64,000 nucleotides of DNA from VRUE01 sp963844395 (GCA_963844395.1 CAWJNX010000001.1:682001-746000); one strand, 5' to 3'. Positions 9,401 through 16,454 are shown, counted from the stretch's first letter. Program-made: numbers and translations. Notes: generated by a model from the sequence alone, not told the origin.

Positions 9401-10075
9401 GGTACAGGCCTCCGGGACGGCGAAGTTGGCGACGTTGTCGGCTTTAGTCGGTGGGTTGGCGGAGGGTACGAACTTGTGGACTTTGCCGCTGAAGTCGCCG
9501 ACGTAGACCGTGCCTGCGGCATCGACAGCGACGCCGCAGGCTTCGCCGAAGGGGCCTTCGCTGGATTCGCTGAGCTGACCGAGGTGTTCGCCGCTGGAGG
9601 CGAAGATATCGATCAAGTGTTCCCCCGCATTGGTGACGTAAATATTGCCGGCGGTACCCCCCGCCGCACCTGGGGGCGCGACGGCAACCTGCACTTCGTT
9701 TGGTTGGACACTGAAGCCGAGGACACGACCGCTGGGGGTCGCGTCCGGCCCTTCCGTGCCGTCGATCACGTTACCGCCAAGAGCGGAGAAGGGATCCGGT
9801 TCGCCGTTGGGCTTGAAACGTTTGACCGTCCGCTGAAAGCCGGGGACATCGATCACGTAGAGGTCGCCCGTCGCCGCATCCACCGCGAGACCCTGGTCCT
9901 GCCCGAAGAGCGGCTGCTGGGTGGGGCCGAAGGGACCTTCGAACGGCCGTCGTTCAATGGCGCTCGCTGCCGGCGCCAAGAAGAGAGTCGCGATAAAAGC
10001 GACGATGCCAAGCGTGATTGCGTTCCTGATCCCCCTCAAAGCACTCTCCCTGATCTCTGCGTCGCTACGCGGCAC
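6452..10075 (-). CDS. Secreted NHL / WD40-like beta-propeller protein with basic C-terminal tail, surface operon 1
   Basis: The protein is about 1207 residues. A signal peptide (GIVAFIATLFLAPAASA) precedes NHL-type repeats such as GLAVDAATGDLYVID and GVAVDAAGTVYVGD. A fibronectin-III-like stretch follows (LSGLQPDTAYRYRFVATN). Then comes the hallmark LPDCRAYEMVSPVDKNGGD and a PD40-type propeller (DGSRVYWTS, DGARIAFNSRASL, DGSRIFFNSND). The end is a Pro-rich CEGESCQ linker and an Ala/Lys/Arg-rich tail. The open frame runs to TTG 10132, but that TTG lies inside the -35 box. GTG 10075, after GGCAGGGAGAG and 21 nt below the predicted transcription start, is preferred; TTG 10039 is an alternative. 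A role in binding at the cell surface is inference. Confidence 0.85.
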   Translation of the reverse strand: MPRSDAEIRESALRGIRNAITLGIVAFIATLFLAPAASAIERRPFEGPFGPTQQPLFGQDQGLAVDAATGDLYVIDVPGFQRTVKRFKPNGEPDPFSALGGNVIDGTEGPDATPSGRVLGFSVQPNEVQVAVAPPGAAGGTAGNIYVTNAGEHLIDIFASSGEHLGQLSESSEGPFGEACGVAVDAAGTVYVGDFSGKVHKFVPSANPPTKADNVANFAVPEACTLAAGTGPTAGFLFVNSWGLILSGGGFEVSPDLSKINSTSGEFKYLLGSDHVTVAVDPDNGHVLAAKEDRVEEYDASGEAEAIALNPIEAGSAVEGVVASSAAWLGGAHAYVARSESSRIDIYGAYGPQPPNIEAEWASRVGFGDAVLKARFGPEEEGTTYHVEYLTQAVFEANGDSFSGPNVPTSVPVPDATVGEASTVSVALSGLQPDTAYRYRFVATNTVGTAMGEPHAFTTLRQIAPDDASCPNQALRDGPAAALPDCRAYEMVSPVDKNGGDVVNGMSSVSGGSSVAAGDPGGFIQASPDGEKIAFSARFPAFADPQSSFMFNQYVAARQAGAGWATEAIHPRYEGDRVGSIAIGVFREFMVFSADLCDAWLIDWQTPALEPEAQDGAVNLYRRSNCGAQAGELEALTTAPAPSGEPASKYVDQRSVLGISDDSRHALFVAQWNLTPEAAPGDGDNQVYDRFGGENHLVSVLPDGSSGDPAPGDGMGVADAGNATVGSGWKEGVDNAISADGSRVYWTSLNPTRRIYLRQHPEQGIVAGECSEVAKACTVPVSAAGGTAFFWAGAEDGSAALYSEGQDLYLFEEATGESSPIAGQVIGVAGTSDDLSRIYFVSRAALAGAGQAGEPNLYLFEGGEFSFIGMLVEGDVGEPEPEVKVDKYLAYNLVSLDPWLRATRVTPDGARIAFNSRASLTGFDNTDTASGKAAVEVFTYEVGGELLCVSCNPSGARPMTREMTEPYNPPFAVQHFPKVIAAAWIPTWEHPTHESNVVAHDGSRIFFNSNDALVPGDTNGTQDVYEWETLGTGSCEEDAGNYFPQNGGCVYLISSGDSPLESEFSEATPDGSDIFFTTERSLLAQDPGSIDLYDARVGGGFPPPVQTSVCEGESCQSPPPPPQFQSPGSVTFRGPGNEAPSRNCRSLAKRAAQLSRHAKRAERAAKQAHDAVVAKRLSREAGRSAKQARKAARKAKRCRRANRGPAR

Positions 10076-10102
10076 CGGCTCTCCCTGCCGCCCATTGGCA
10101 GG

Positions 10103-10132
10103 ACTGTATCGAAACGCTTCAGTCTTTGTCAA
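10103..10132 (-). promoter_or_regulatory. Sigma-70 promoter of surface operon 1
   Basis: On the minus strand a perfect TTGACA (10127-10132) and TACAGT (10103-10108) are 18 bp apart. The preceding ATTCC is also present at the paralogous operon's promoter at 61.55 kb. Confidence 0.8.
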
Positions 10133-10158
10133 GGAATCTCTCGGTCCAGGCGCAACCT

Positions 10159-10193
10159 AAAAAAGCGGAACCGGGATTCGCTCCCGGTTCCGC
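10159..10193 (-). terminator. Rho-independent terminator of six-Cys gene copy 2
   Basis: A perfect 12-bp stem, GCGGAACCGGGA with TCCCGGTTCCGC, has a 5-nt loop. On the minus strand it is followed by six T (A run at 10159-10164). Confidence 0.88.
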
Positions 10194-10217
10194 CCATCGA
10201 GACCTGTCGGCCTTGCT

Positions 10218-10886
10218 TCAGTCGCTGAGCGAGACTTCGATTTGTTTGCCTTTCGAGTTGAGCCCTTTGACCGACACATTGGTGTGGAGTTCGGCCGTTG
10301 CGGTGTGACCGAGGCAGCTAGTTGCTGTGATGTTTTTGATCGTTCCTTTGATGATGATGACGCCGCCCGCCCCGTTGGTGGCGTGCGCGCCGGTCAAGCC
10401 GGTCTGCGGTGGGACTGTAACGGAACAGAAGGTCCCGATGTGGATCCCTGCGACTCCTTTAGGACATACGATGTTGACTGTGAAGCTATATGTTACAGGG
10501 GGAGGGGTACCTACTGTTGTGAAATCATCGAAGTCGTAATCGCAGCCTGTCATTTCTACCGGTGGATTACTGCAATTCGTGTAATGCGGGGTGATTGTGA
10601 CCGATTTTTCACCAGAGACGAGCAGCTGGTGTTTGCTGCCTGATTCTGTTTGTGCCGTGGTCAGTGTTTTGTGGCCTGTGTAGTGATCCGTGCATTCGAC
10701 GGTACCGCCGAATGCTGTAAAGGCGTTCGGGGCTCCTGCTTCAGTTATCTCCGAGCCTGTCAGTGTCACGTTTTCTTTCGCTGTGATCATGCCTTCTGTT
10801 TGTGCTGAGGCGGTCGCCGCTGCCACGGCGCTCAGCGCCAGGGTTGCCATCACGGCAAGTCCCAGGGTCTTGAGAGTGCGAGTCAT
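10218..10886 (-). CDS. Six-Cys secreted protein, copy 2 (tandem duplicate)
   Basis: This 222-residue protein has a signal peptide nearly identical to copies 1 and 3 (TRTLKTLGLAVMATLALSA). The mature chain keeps the six Cys (VEC, YTNC, GCDYDF, NIVCP, TFC, CLGH) and the C-terminal GLNSKGKQIEVSLSD. It is closest to copy 3 next door. The differences cluster in the middle of the chain (SNPPVEMTGC against AQPVDTKGC, for example), while the ends are almost unchanged. The ATG follows GAAAGGAAGAG. Promoter and terminator are its own, so it is monocistronic. It lies in the first unit of a 1.1-kb tandem duplication. Function unknown. Confidence 0.85.
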   Translation of the reverse strand: MTRTLKTLGLAVMATLALSAVAAATASAQTEGMITAKENVTLTGSEITEAGAPNAFTAFGGTVECTDHYTGHKTLTTAQTESGSKHQLLVSGEKSVTITPHYTNCSNPPVEMTGCDYDFDDFTTVGTPPPVTYSFTVNIVCPKGVAGIHIGTFCSVTVPPQTGLTGAHATNGAGGVIIIKGTIKNITATSCLGHTATAELHTNVSVKGLNSKGKQIEVSLSD

Positions 10887-10957
10887 CTTCTCTTCCTTTC
10901 ATCGTTTGCCAGCTCCGCGCCGAACGCGGGGCCTGTCCCTCGGAAGGGAAGGGAATA

Positions 10958-10987
10958 GCTATAGCAGCACAACGGTGTTCTGATCAA
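10958..10987 (-). promoter_or_regulatory. Promoter of six-Cys gene copy 2
   Basis: On the minus strand TTGATC (10982-10987), an 18-bp spacer and TATAGC (10958-10963). It is conserved with copies 1 and 3. Confidence 0.72.
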
Positions 10988-11061
10988 GATTTCTTTTGTG
11001 ATCTTAGATGGGGATGTTTCCGCCGTAACCGTCGTTCCATGCTTTTCGCTGGAAATCGCGA

Positions 11062-11112
11062 GTGAGCCTCCGCCACGCGCGCCAATCGGCACGCGTGGCG
11101 GAGGCGACTCAC
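11062..11112. repeat. Long inverted repeat (hairpin) in unit 1 only
   Basis: CCTCCGCCACGCG (11067-11079) pairs perfectly with CGCGTGGCGGAGG (11092-11104) around a 12-nt loop. GTGAG and CTCAC extend the pairing outward after a small gap. There is no T tract, so it does not look like a simple terminator. Confidence 0.8.
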
Positions 11113-11129
11113 GAGGACGTCCCGGCCGG

Positions 11130-11218
11130 GATTACCGGCCCGAGGGCGCACGAGGACAGCCCGTAACCCAGCAACAGCCTTCCTGGCTTGGCGAAGCGCC
11201 TTTCGGCCTCCGACTCGT
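11130..11218 (-). pseudogene. Fossil 3' end of a two-Cys lipoprotein gene (copy-2 type), unit 1
   Basis: On the minus strand the DNA reads SEAERRFAKPGRLLLGYGLSSCAL, cut here to the key parts ERRFAKPGR and YGLSSC. These match the C-terminus of the lipoprotein at 3150-3617 (ERRFAKPGR, AYGLSSC). No start or upstream half exists. A shorter version of the same remnant lies at about 12168-12230 in unit 2. Confidence 0.7.
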
Positions 11219-11225
11219 CGAAGGC

Positions 11226-11272
11226 TCAGCTGATGTCTCTGCTGCAACCGGTGAGTCCGTAGTCCAAGAGCA
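11226..11272 (-). pseudogene. Fossil last codons of the copy-3 lipoprotein gene
   Basis: The minus strand reads LLDYGLTGCSRDIS and stop, identical to the end of the intact gene at 12244. The identity breaks exactly at the duplication junction (11272/11273). Confidence 0.85.
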
Positions 11273-11301
11273 CAAGGAATCTCTCGGTCCAGGCGCTACC
11301 T

Positions 11302-11340
11302 AAAAAGGGCGGAGCCGGGAATCGCTCCTCGGCTCCGCCC
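11302..11340 (-). terminator. Rho-independent terminator of six-Cys gene copy 3
   Basis: GGGCGGAGCCG (11307-11317) pairs with CGGCTCCGCCC (11330-11340). On the minus strand five T follow (A run 11302-11306). Confidence 0.85.
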
Positions 11341-11364
11341 CTTTCGAGACCTGTCGGCCTTGCT

Positions 11365-12030
11365 TCAGTCGCTGAGCGAGACTTCGATTTGTTTGCCTTT
11401 CGAGTTGAGCCCTTTGACCGACACATTGGTATGGAGTTCGGCGGTTTCGGTGTGGCCGAGGCAGGGGTTGGTCGCTGTGATTTTGATCGTCCCTTTGATG
11501 ATGATGACGCCGCCGGCCCCGTTGGTGGCGTGCGAGCCGGTCAAGCCGGGCTGCGGTGGGACAATGGTCGGACATATGGTCCCGATCTGGATGCCCGCGA
11601 CACCGGTAGGACATACGATGTCGATTGTGAAGCTATATGTCACAGGGGGAGGGGTACCTACTGTTGTGAAATCATCGAAGTCGTAGTCGCAGCCTTTCGT
11701 GTCGACCGGCTGGGCGCAATTCGTGTAATGCGGGGTGATTGTGACCGATTTTTCACCAGAGACGAGCAGCTGGTGTTTGCTGCCTGCTTCTGTTTGTGCC
11801 CTGGTCAGTGTTTTGTGGCCTGTGTAGTGATCCACGCATTCGATCGTACCGCCGAACGCTGTCAAAGCGTTTGGGGCTCCTGCTTCAGTTATCTCCGAGC
11901 CTGTCAGTGTCACGTTTTCTTTCGCTGTGATCATGCCTTCTGTTTGTGCTGAGGCGGTCGCCGCTGCCACGGCGCTCAGCGCCAGGGTCGCCATCACGGC
12001 AAGTCCCAGGGTCTTGAGAGTGCGAGTCAT
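11365..12030 (-). CDS. Six-Cys secreted protein, copy 3 (tandem duplicate)
   Basis: This 221-residue paralogue of the gene at 10218-10886 has the same signal peptide and C-terminal tail. It has the same Cys order (IEC, YTNC, GCDYDF, DIVCP, TICP, CLGH). In the middle part it resembles copy 1 more (DIVCPTGVAGIQIGTICP occurs in both). That mosaic likeness suggests gene conversion between copies or loss of old alleles. It has its own TTGATC/TATAGC promoter and terminator. The ATG follows GAAAGGAAGAG. Secreted; role unknown. Confidence 0.85.
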   Translation of the reverse strand: MTRTLKTLGLAVMATLALSAVAAATASAQTEGMITAKENVTLTGSEITEAGAPNALTAFGGTIECVDHYTGHKTLTRAQTEAGSKHQLLVSGEKSVTITPHYTNCAQPVDTKGCDYDFDDFTTVGTPPPVTYSFTIDIVCPTGVAGIQIGTICPTIVPPQPGLTGSHATNGAGGVIIIKGTIKITATNPCLGHTETAELHTNVSVKGLNSKGKQIEVSLSD

Positions 12031-12101
12031 CTTCTCTTCCTTTCATCGATTGCCAGCTCCGCGCCGAACGCGGGGCCTGTCCCTCGGAAGGGAAGGGAAT
12101 A

Positions 12102-12131
12102 GCTATAGCAGCACAACGGTGTTCTGATCAA
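12102..12131 (-). promoter_or_regulatory. Promoter of six-Cys gene copy 3
   Basis: On the minus strand TTGATC (12126-12131), an 18-bp spacer and TATAGC (12102-12107), identical to copy 2. Confidence 0.72.
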
Positions 12132-12243
12132 GATTTCTTTTGTGATCTTAGATGGGGATGTTTCCGCCGTACCGACAACCCGTAACCCAGCAACAGCCTT
12201 CCCGGCTTGGCGAAGCGCCGTTCGGCCTCAACTTGCCGAAGGC

Positions 12244-12738
12244 TCAACTGATGTCTCTGCTGCAACCGGTGAGTCCGTAGTCCAAGAGCATTTCGTCGGC
12301 AGCCTCGAAATAGGCGGGGAACTCGCTGCCCGATCTCGCCTTCTCGATTCGCTTCACCCGATCGATCCCTTCCTGCTGGGCGGCTAGGATCGCTTCGATC
12401 TCCTCCTCGTCGCCGGGCGGCGCTCCCAGCTTCCGGATTGCCGCCATTTCCTGTTCGACCATCGGCACGAGGACGGCCTTGAAGGCATCCGCCAGCAGCT
12501 CTTCCCGAGGCACGCCTTTGTGTTTTTCGGCATAGGTGGAGAGTTCTGGAAGCGCCGTCTGTCGCGCGCGATCACAGACCGCACCGGCCCGCTGGATGAA
12601 CTCCTCCTTGCTGAGAGACGACGTGGTGACAGGGGGAGCGTCCGCTTGTGCCGGCGAGCCCCCGTCGTCGCTTCCGCAGCCCGCGACAAGCACACAGAGC
12701 GCCAGGACAGCCGCTAGCATCGCCCGTGGAGCGTTCAA
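12244..12738 (-). CDS. Two-Cys family lipoprotein, copy 3
   Basis: The 164-residue product has a signal peptide (NAPRAMLAAVLALCV) and lipobox LVAGC. It carries the family signature: AVCDRARQ, LGAPPGDEEEIE, and YGLTGC at the C-terminus. The frame is open to ATG 12756, but TTG 12738 sits 4 nt after AAAGGAGGAGAC, a near-consensus ribosome-binding site, and is preferred. The gene lies upstream of six-Cys copy 3 on the same strand, as in two other places. It is divergent from the P450 gene. Between the two conserved Cys the chain is probably mainly helical, with charged repeats. No known function. Confidence 0.82.
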   Translation of the reverse strand: MNAPRAMLAAVLALCVLVAGCGSDDGGSPAQADAPPVTTSSLSKEEFIQRAGAVCDRARQTALPELSTYAEKHKGVPREELLADAFKAVLVPMVEQEMAAIRKLGAPPGDEEEIEAILAAQQEGIDRVKRIEKARSGSEFPAYFEAADEMLLDYGLTGCSRDIS

Positions 12739-12758
12739 GTCTCCTCCTTTTGCCATGG

Positions 12759-12788
12759 TTGACTAATGCAGTTCAATATAACTTATCT
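12759..12788 (+). promoter_or_regulatory. Promoter of the cytochrome P450 gene
   Basis: TTGACT (12759-12764), an 18-bp spacer and TTATCT (12783-12788). The GTG start at 12801 is only about 6 nt past the expected transcription start. Confidence 0.6.
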
Positions 12789-12800
12789 GAGCGAGCGAAG

Positions 12801-14123
12801 GTGACTCCGCGGGGCACCCTCCGGCACGACGATCTCCTCGCCGAGCTGCCGCCGGGCCCGCAGCTATCCAGGGAGAGGCAGACGGCGCGGATGGCGGTGC
12901 GCCCAGCGGCCTTTCTGCAAGAGCTCTGGACCGCCTATGGCGACATCTTCACCATCCACCTCATCGACGAGCGCCCTTGGGTCATCGCCGGCGACCCGGA
13001 GTCGATAACGCAGGTGCTCAGGGCACCGCCTGAGGCGTTGCACGCGGGCGAGGCAAGGCGCGTGATGGAACCGGTTCTGGGCGCGAACTCGGTGCTCCTG
13101 CTGGACGAGGATCGGCACATGGAGCAGCGCAAGCTGCTGCTCCCCCCCTTCGGCGCCGGTCACGTTGGGCGCTATCAGGATGCCATGCGCAGGGCAGCCG
13201 AACGGGCGATGGACAGGTGGCCCGTGGGCAGGGAGGAGGCGGCGGCGCCGTGGACGCGCGCTATCACCCTCGAGGTGATGCTGCACGCCGTCTTCGGCGT
13301 CGGAAAAGGCGTGCGGCTCGATGCCCTGCGCTGCACACTGCGAGACCTGCAGCTCCCCGGAAACAGCCGCGAGGCCAAGGCGCCGGCCTTCGTCGAAGCT
13401 CTCGCCCAGGTCGACGAGTTGGTCTATGCCGAGATCGCCAATCGGGCGCCCGTAGCGCAGGAAGGGGAAGATGTCCTCTCGCTGCTTCTCATGGCTCGCC
13501 ACGAGGACGGCTCGCCGATGTCGCGCGAGGAGATCCGCGACGAGCTGATCTCGCTGCTCGTCGCTGGGTACGAGACGACCGCGACGACGCTAGCGTGGGC
13601 CCTTGCCCTTTTGGCCCGCGATGCGTCGCGGCTGTCACTCGCGGCCGCGGCGGCCCGGCAGGGAGACTCCGACTATATCGACGCGGTCGTGAAGGAGACG
13701 CTGCGGCTGCGCCCGGCCGTTCCCCTGATCCCCCGACTTGCCAAAGCGCCTTTCGCCTTGGGCGAGTACCTCATCCCCCCCGATACGACGCTCATCGCAG
13801 CGGTGCTGCTGCTCCACCACCGCGCGGACCTCTACCCCGATCCCTGCTCATTCCAGCCGGAGCGCTTCACGGCGAACCAGCCGGGTGCTCATACCTGGCT
13901 GCCGTTCGGAGGCGGAGTTCGCCGCTGCATCGGTGCCCGATTCGCCCTGCTCGAGATGCGCGTCGTCCTCGCCGCCCTGCTGGACCGATTCCACGTGCGC
14001 GCGGTTGACGAGCGGCCGGAAGCGATGCGATCTCGTGACGTCACGCTGACCCCGTCGCGGGGGGCGCCGGTGATCCTTGAGCCTCGCCGGCGACGGCGAG
14101 GATCTGTTCCATACGGGCGATGA
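12801..14123 (+). CDS. Cytochrome P450
   Basis: This 440-residue haem monooxygenase is normal in length for a soluble bacterial P450. The I-helix has AGYETTATT (oxygen activation), the K-helix ExxR is KETLRLRP, and the haem-binding loop is FGGGVRRCIGARFA, where the Cys binds the iron. The C-terminal strand RSRDVTLTPSRGAP is typical. GTG 12801 is chosen because the promoter lies just before it. No ferredoxin or reductase gene adjoins it, so electrons must come from partners elsewhere. Its last 83 bp overlap the convergent hydrolase gene. Substrate unknown; the neighbouring acyl-ligase operon makes a fatty-acid hydroxylation role possible, which is inference. Confidence 0.93.
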   Translation: MTPRGTLRHDDLLAELPPGPQLSRERQTARMAVRPAAFLQELWTAYGDIFTIHLIDERPWVIAGDPESITQVLRAPPEALHAGEARRVMEPVLGANSVLLLDEDRHMEQRKLLLPPFGAGHVGRYQDAMRRAAERAMDRWPVGREEAAAPWTRAITLEVMLHAVFGVGKGVRLDALRCTLRDLQLPGNSREAKAPAFVEALAQVDELVYAEIANRAPVAQEGEDVLSLLLMARHEDGSPMSREEIRDELISLLVAGYETTATTLAWALALLARDASRLSLAAAAARQGDSDYIDAVVKETLRLRPAVPLIPRLAKAPFALGEYLIPPDTTLIAAVLLLHHRADLYPDPCSFQPERFTANQPGAHTWLPFGGGVRRCIGARFALLEMRVVLAALLDRFHVRAVDERPEAMRSRDVTLTPSRGAPVILEPRRRRRGSVPYGR

Positions 14124-14829
14124 GGCGGCGCCCAGCCTCCTCCTGGAGGTCCGGTTGGTCGAGAAAGTGAAGAGCGGCACCCGGCACCACCTCCACTTCG
14201 AGGTCGTGGCGGGTGCCGCCCAGCAGCCGCTTCAGAAGGGGGATGTCGGGGGTATCGTGCTCGCCAACGAGAATCCAGCTCGGGGCGCAGCTGAGAATCG
14301 TCTGCAGGCAGTCGACCATCAACTGATCGATCGCATCGGGATCAGGGTCTTCGTCGCCGGACCCCTCGTCGCCGCGTCTGCCGCCGACGTTCAGCACCCG
14401 CAGATGCGGCACGACGAGGAACGTGCCAGCCACCGCGTCGGGATGGTCACGACCCGCCAGTTCGATCGCGGCGCGCGCCCCGGAACAGGAGCCGGCGAGG
14501 AAGAGATCAAGGCCCTTTAGGCGCTCGTGGAACCACGGCAGCACCTGGTAGAGCAGGCTTTCATCGAGATCCCTGCGGGCCTTGCCGGTTATTCCCTCGC
14601 CGACCGGGAGGGTCTCCCCCTCGCCGGCGTAGTTGACCCTCAGAACAACGAAGCCGCGCTCGCAGAGCCGGCGCGCGAGGCGGGCCCAGAAGGAGTTCGT
14701 TCCCGAGCGCGCCGGCCGGCCGTAGCCCTGGATCAGGAAGAGGCCGGCCTGCGCCTTGCCGTCCGGCTCGCTGACGATGCCTCCCACCGGCCCCTCGGTA
14801 GTCGGCACGAGAACACCATGGTCGATCAT
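14041..14829 (-). CDS. Alpha/beta hydrolase with Cys at the nucleophile position (last gene of acyl-glycan operon)
   Basis: The 262-residue protein has an alpha/beta-hydrolase fold: oxyanion region LFLIQGYGRPARSG, nucleophile elbow LAGSCSGARAA, acid region WILVGEHDTP, and a late His in ALHFLDQPD. The elbow reads G-S-C-S-G, so a Cys stands where most hydrolases have Ser, as in dienelactone hydrolases. The ATG overlaps the ligase TGA (ATGA). Its 3' end overlaps the P450 gene tail to tail. The set of ligase, ACP and two such hydrolases recalls the hydrolases found beside acyl ligases in exosortase-A-type exopolysaccharide clusters, but no exosortase is visible here. It could act as an acyl thioesterase or transferase. 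Confidence 0.82.
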   Translation of the reverse strand: MIDHGVLVPTTEGPVGGIVSEPDGKAQAGLFLIQGYGRPARSGTNSFWARLARRLCERGFVVLRVNYAGEGETLPVGEGITGKARRDLDESLLYQVLPWFHERLKGLDLFLAGSCSGARAAIELAGRDHPDAVAGTFLVVPHLRVLNVGGRRGDEGSGDEDPDPDAIDQLMVDCLQTILSCAPSWILVGEHDTPDIPLLKRLLGGTRHDLEVEVVPGAALHFLDQPDLQEEAGRRLIARMEQILAVAGEAQGSPAPPATGSA

Positions 14830-16454
14830 GCCACGCCCAGCGTGCCACTGGAGTAGGCCTCGCGCATCGCCGCCCGCCGCAGCTTGCCGCTCGTCGTCTT
14901 TTCGAGCGCGCCGGGCGGCAGGATCGCCACCTCGGTTGGCGCTACGCCAACCGAGTCGGCAACCGCCCGCTTGACCCGACGACCCAGGTCCCCCGGCGCA
15001 GAGCCTTCGCTCGCCTCCACCAGCAGCACGACTTTCTCGGCGCCGGGAACTCCAAACGCCACGCAGCGTCCCGGCCGTACCCCATCGACGCGTGCGGCGG
15101 CCCACTCGAAGTCCTCGGGGTAGTAGTTGTGGCCCATCGCGATCAGCAGATCCTTGAGGCGCCCGGTGACGAAGAGGTCTCCATCGGCCAGGTAGCCGAG
15201 GTCGCCAGTCCGAAGCCAGCCGTTGACGAAGGGGTCCGGCGCGTCGCCGCCGACGTAATGGCTCATCAGAGATGGCCCGCGCACCTGGATCTCGCCAACT
15301 TGGCGCTCTGGCACGAGCTCGGCATCCGGCCCGGCGACGCGGAGCTCCATCTGGGGCACACCGGAGGAGACCATCGTCCGCGTGGGACCCTCCGTAGCGG
15401 GCTCGGCCACGCCGGATGCGGCCATCTCGCCTAGAGAGATGCGGTCGGTCCGCAGGCCGGTGCCGACGTAGCGGAACGAGACGGCCATCACCGCCTCCGC
15501 CAGGCCGTAGGTCGCGCCGATCGCCTCCGGCCGAAGACCGAAGTCCCTGGCCCGCGCGATCATCCGCTGCGAGACCTCGGGGTCAACTCCCTCGGCGGCG
15601 AAGCACGCCGCCTCGAGCGAGCTGAGGTCGATGCGCTCGCCACGACGCTCGACAGCCCGCACGGCGCTGCCGAAGGCCGAGGACGGGCCGACGGTCACCG
15701 AGACCCGCGTCGCCGCCGCCAAGCGCAGCCACTCGCCAGGATCCTTGGCGAACCGCTCGGTCGGTAGGTGGTGGGTGGTGGAGCCGGTATAGGCCGGCTG
15801 GACCATGTTGGCGAAGAGACCGAGGTCATGGAAGAACGGCGTCCAGCTGAGAATGGTCCGCGGCGAACCGTCGGCATAGCGGTAGCCAGGACTCAGAAGC
15901 TCCATCTGGGCCGATACCGCAGCGTGAGTCAGCAGCGCGCCCTTGGGGGCCGCCGTACTTCCTGAGGTGAACTGGATCACCGCCGCGTCGGCGGGGTGCG
16001 GAGCCGCGGGCCGCACGGTGCCCCCCTCCCCGCCCTCCTCCGTCCAGTCGAGCGCGACGCCCTCGGGCAGCAGCGGGGCGAGGCGCGGGTCGGCGAGGAC
16101 CCGACGGCACCCCCCCGCTCGGACCAGCGCCCGTAGCTGCTCACCGAAGGCGTCGGGGTCGCGCACACGCAAGGGCATCTGCACAGGAACAAGGACACCG
16201 CCCGCGATCCAGATGGCGAAGGCCGAAACGATCCACTCCGGACGGTTGGGCCCGAGCACGCCAACCGCGTCGCCCGGCCCGACGCCGAGCGCGAGCAGGC
16301 GCCGTGCCGCCGGCTCGGCACGCTCGGCCAGCTCAGCGCAGGAGAGCCGCACGACCTGGTCCTCCAGGTGGAACACGTGCTCGCCGACCAACCGCTCCGC
16401 GCTCGCGAAGAGCGCCTCCGGGATCGTCTGCGAGGTCGTGTCGGATCGACTCAC
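14826..16454 (-). CDS. AMP-forming acyl ligase (fatty-acyl-AMP ligase-like)
   Basis: This 542-residue ANL-superfamily enzyme activates an acyl group as acyl-AMP. The P-loop-like motif is VIQFTSGSTAAPKGALLTH, the A5 motif is ATYGLAEAVM, the hinge is GWLRTGDLGYL, and the C-terminal catalytic Lys lies in LEKTTSGKLRR. The motif KDLLIAMGHNYYPEDFE resembles fatty-acyl-AMP ligases that load an acyl carrier protein rather than CoA. The ACP gene immediately upstream overlaps by GTGA, which fits direct acyl transfer to that ACP. The product acyl chain could decorate the glycan or a lipid carrier. The acyl chain length cannot be read. Confidence 0.9.
   Translation of the reverse strand: MSRSDTTSQTIPEALFASAERLVGEHVFHLEDQVVRLSCAELAERAEPAARRLLALGVGPGDAVGVLGPNRPEWIVSAFAIWIAGGVLVPVQMPLRVRDPDAFGEQLRALVRAGGCRRVLADPRLAPLLPEGVALDWTEEGGEGGTVRPAAPHPADAAVIQFTSGSTAAPKGALLTHAAVSAQMELLSPGYRYADGSPRTILSWTPFFHDLGLFANMVQPAYTGSTTHHLPTERFAKDPGEWLRLAAATRVSVTVGPSSAFGSAVRAVERRGERIDLSSLEAACFAAEGVDPEVSQRMIARARDFGLRPEAIGATYGLAEAVMAVSFRYVGTGLRTDRISLGEMAASGVAEPATEGPTRTMVSSGVPQMELRVAGPDAELVPERQVGEIQVRGPSLMSHYVGGDAPDPFVNGWLRTGDLGYLADGDLFVTGRLKDLLIAMGHNYYPEDFEWAAARVDGVRPGRCVAFGVPGAEKVVLLVEASEGSAPGDLGRRVKRAVADSVGVAPTEVAILPPGALEKTTSGKLRRAAMREAYSSGTLGVA

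Larger units (their letters stand above)
10130..12290. repeat. Tandem duplication carrying a six-Cys gene, two units
   Basis: Unit 1 spans 10130-11272 and unit 2 spans 11273-12290. Both begin CAAGGAATCTCTCGGTCCAG and both end AGTCCAAGAGCA. Each holds a terminator, a six-Cys gene, its promoter and lipoprotein 3' remnants. Unit 1 has about 130 bp (near 11028-11157) that unit 2 lacks. Unit 2 runs into the intact lipoprotein gene at 12244, so the duplication copied only that gene's last codons into unit 1. Confidence 0.88.
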
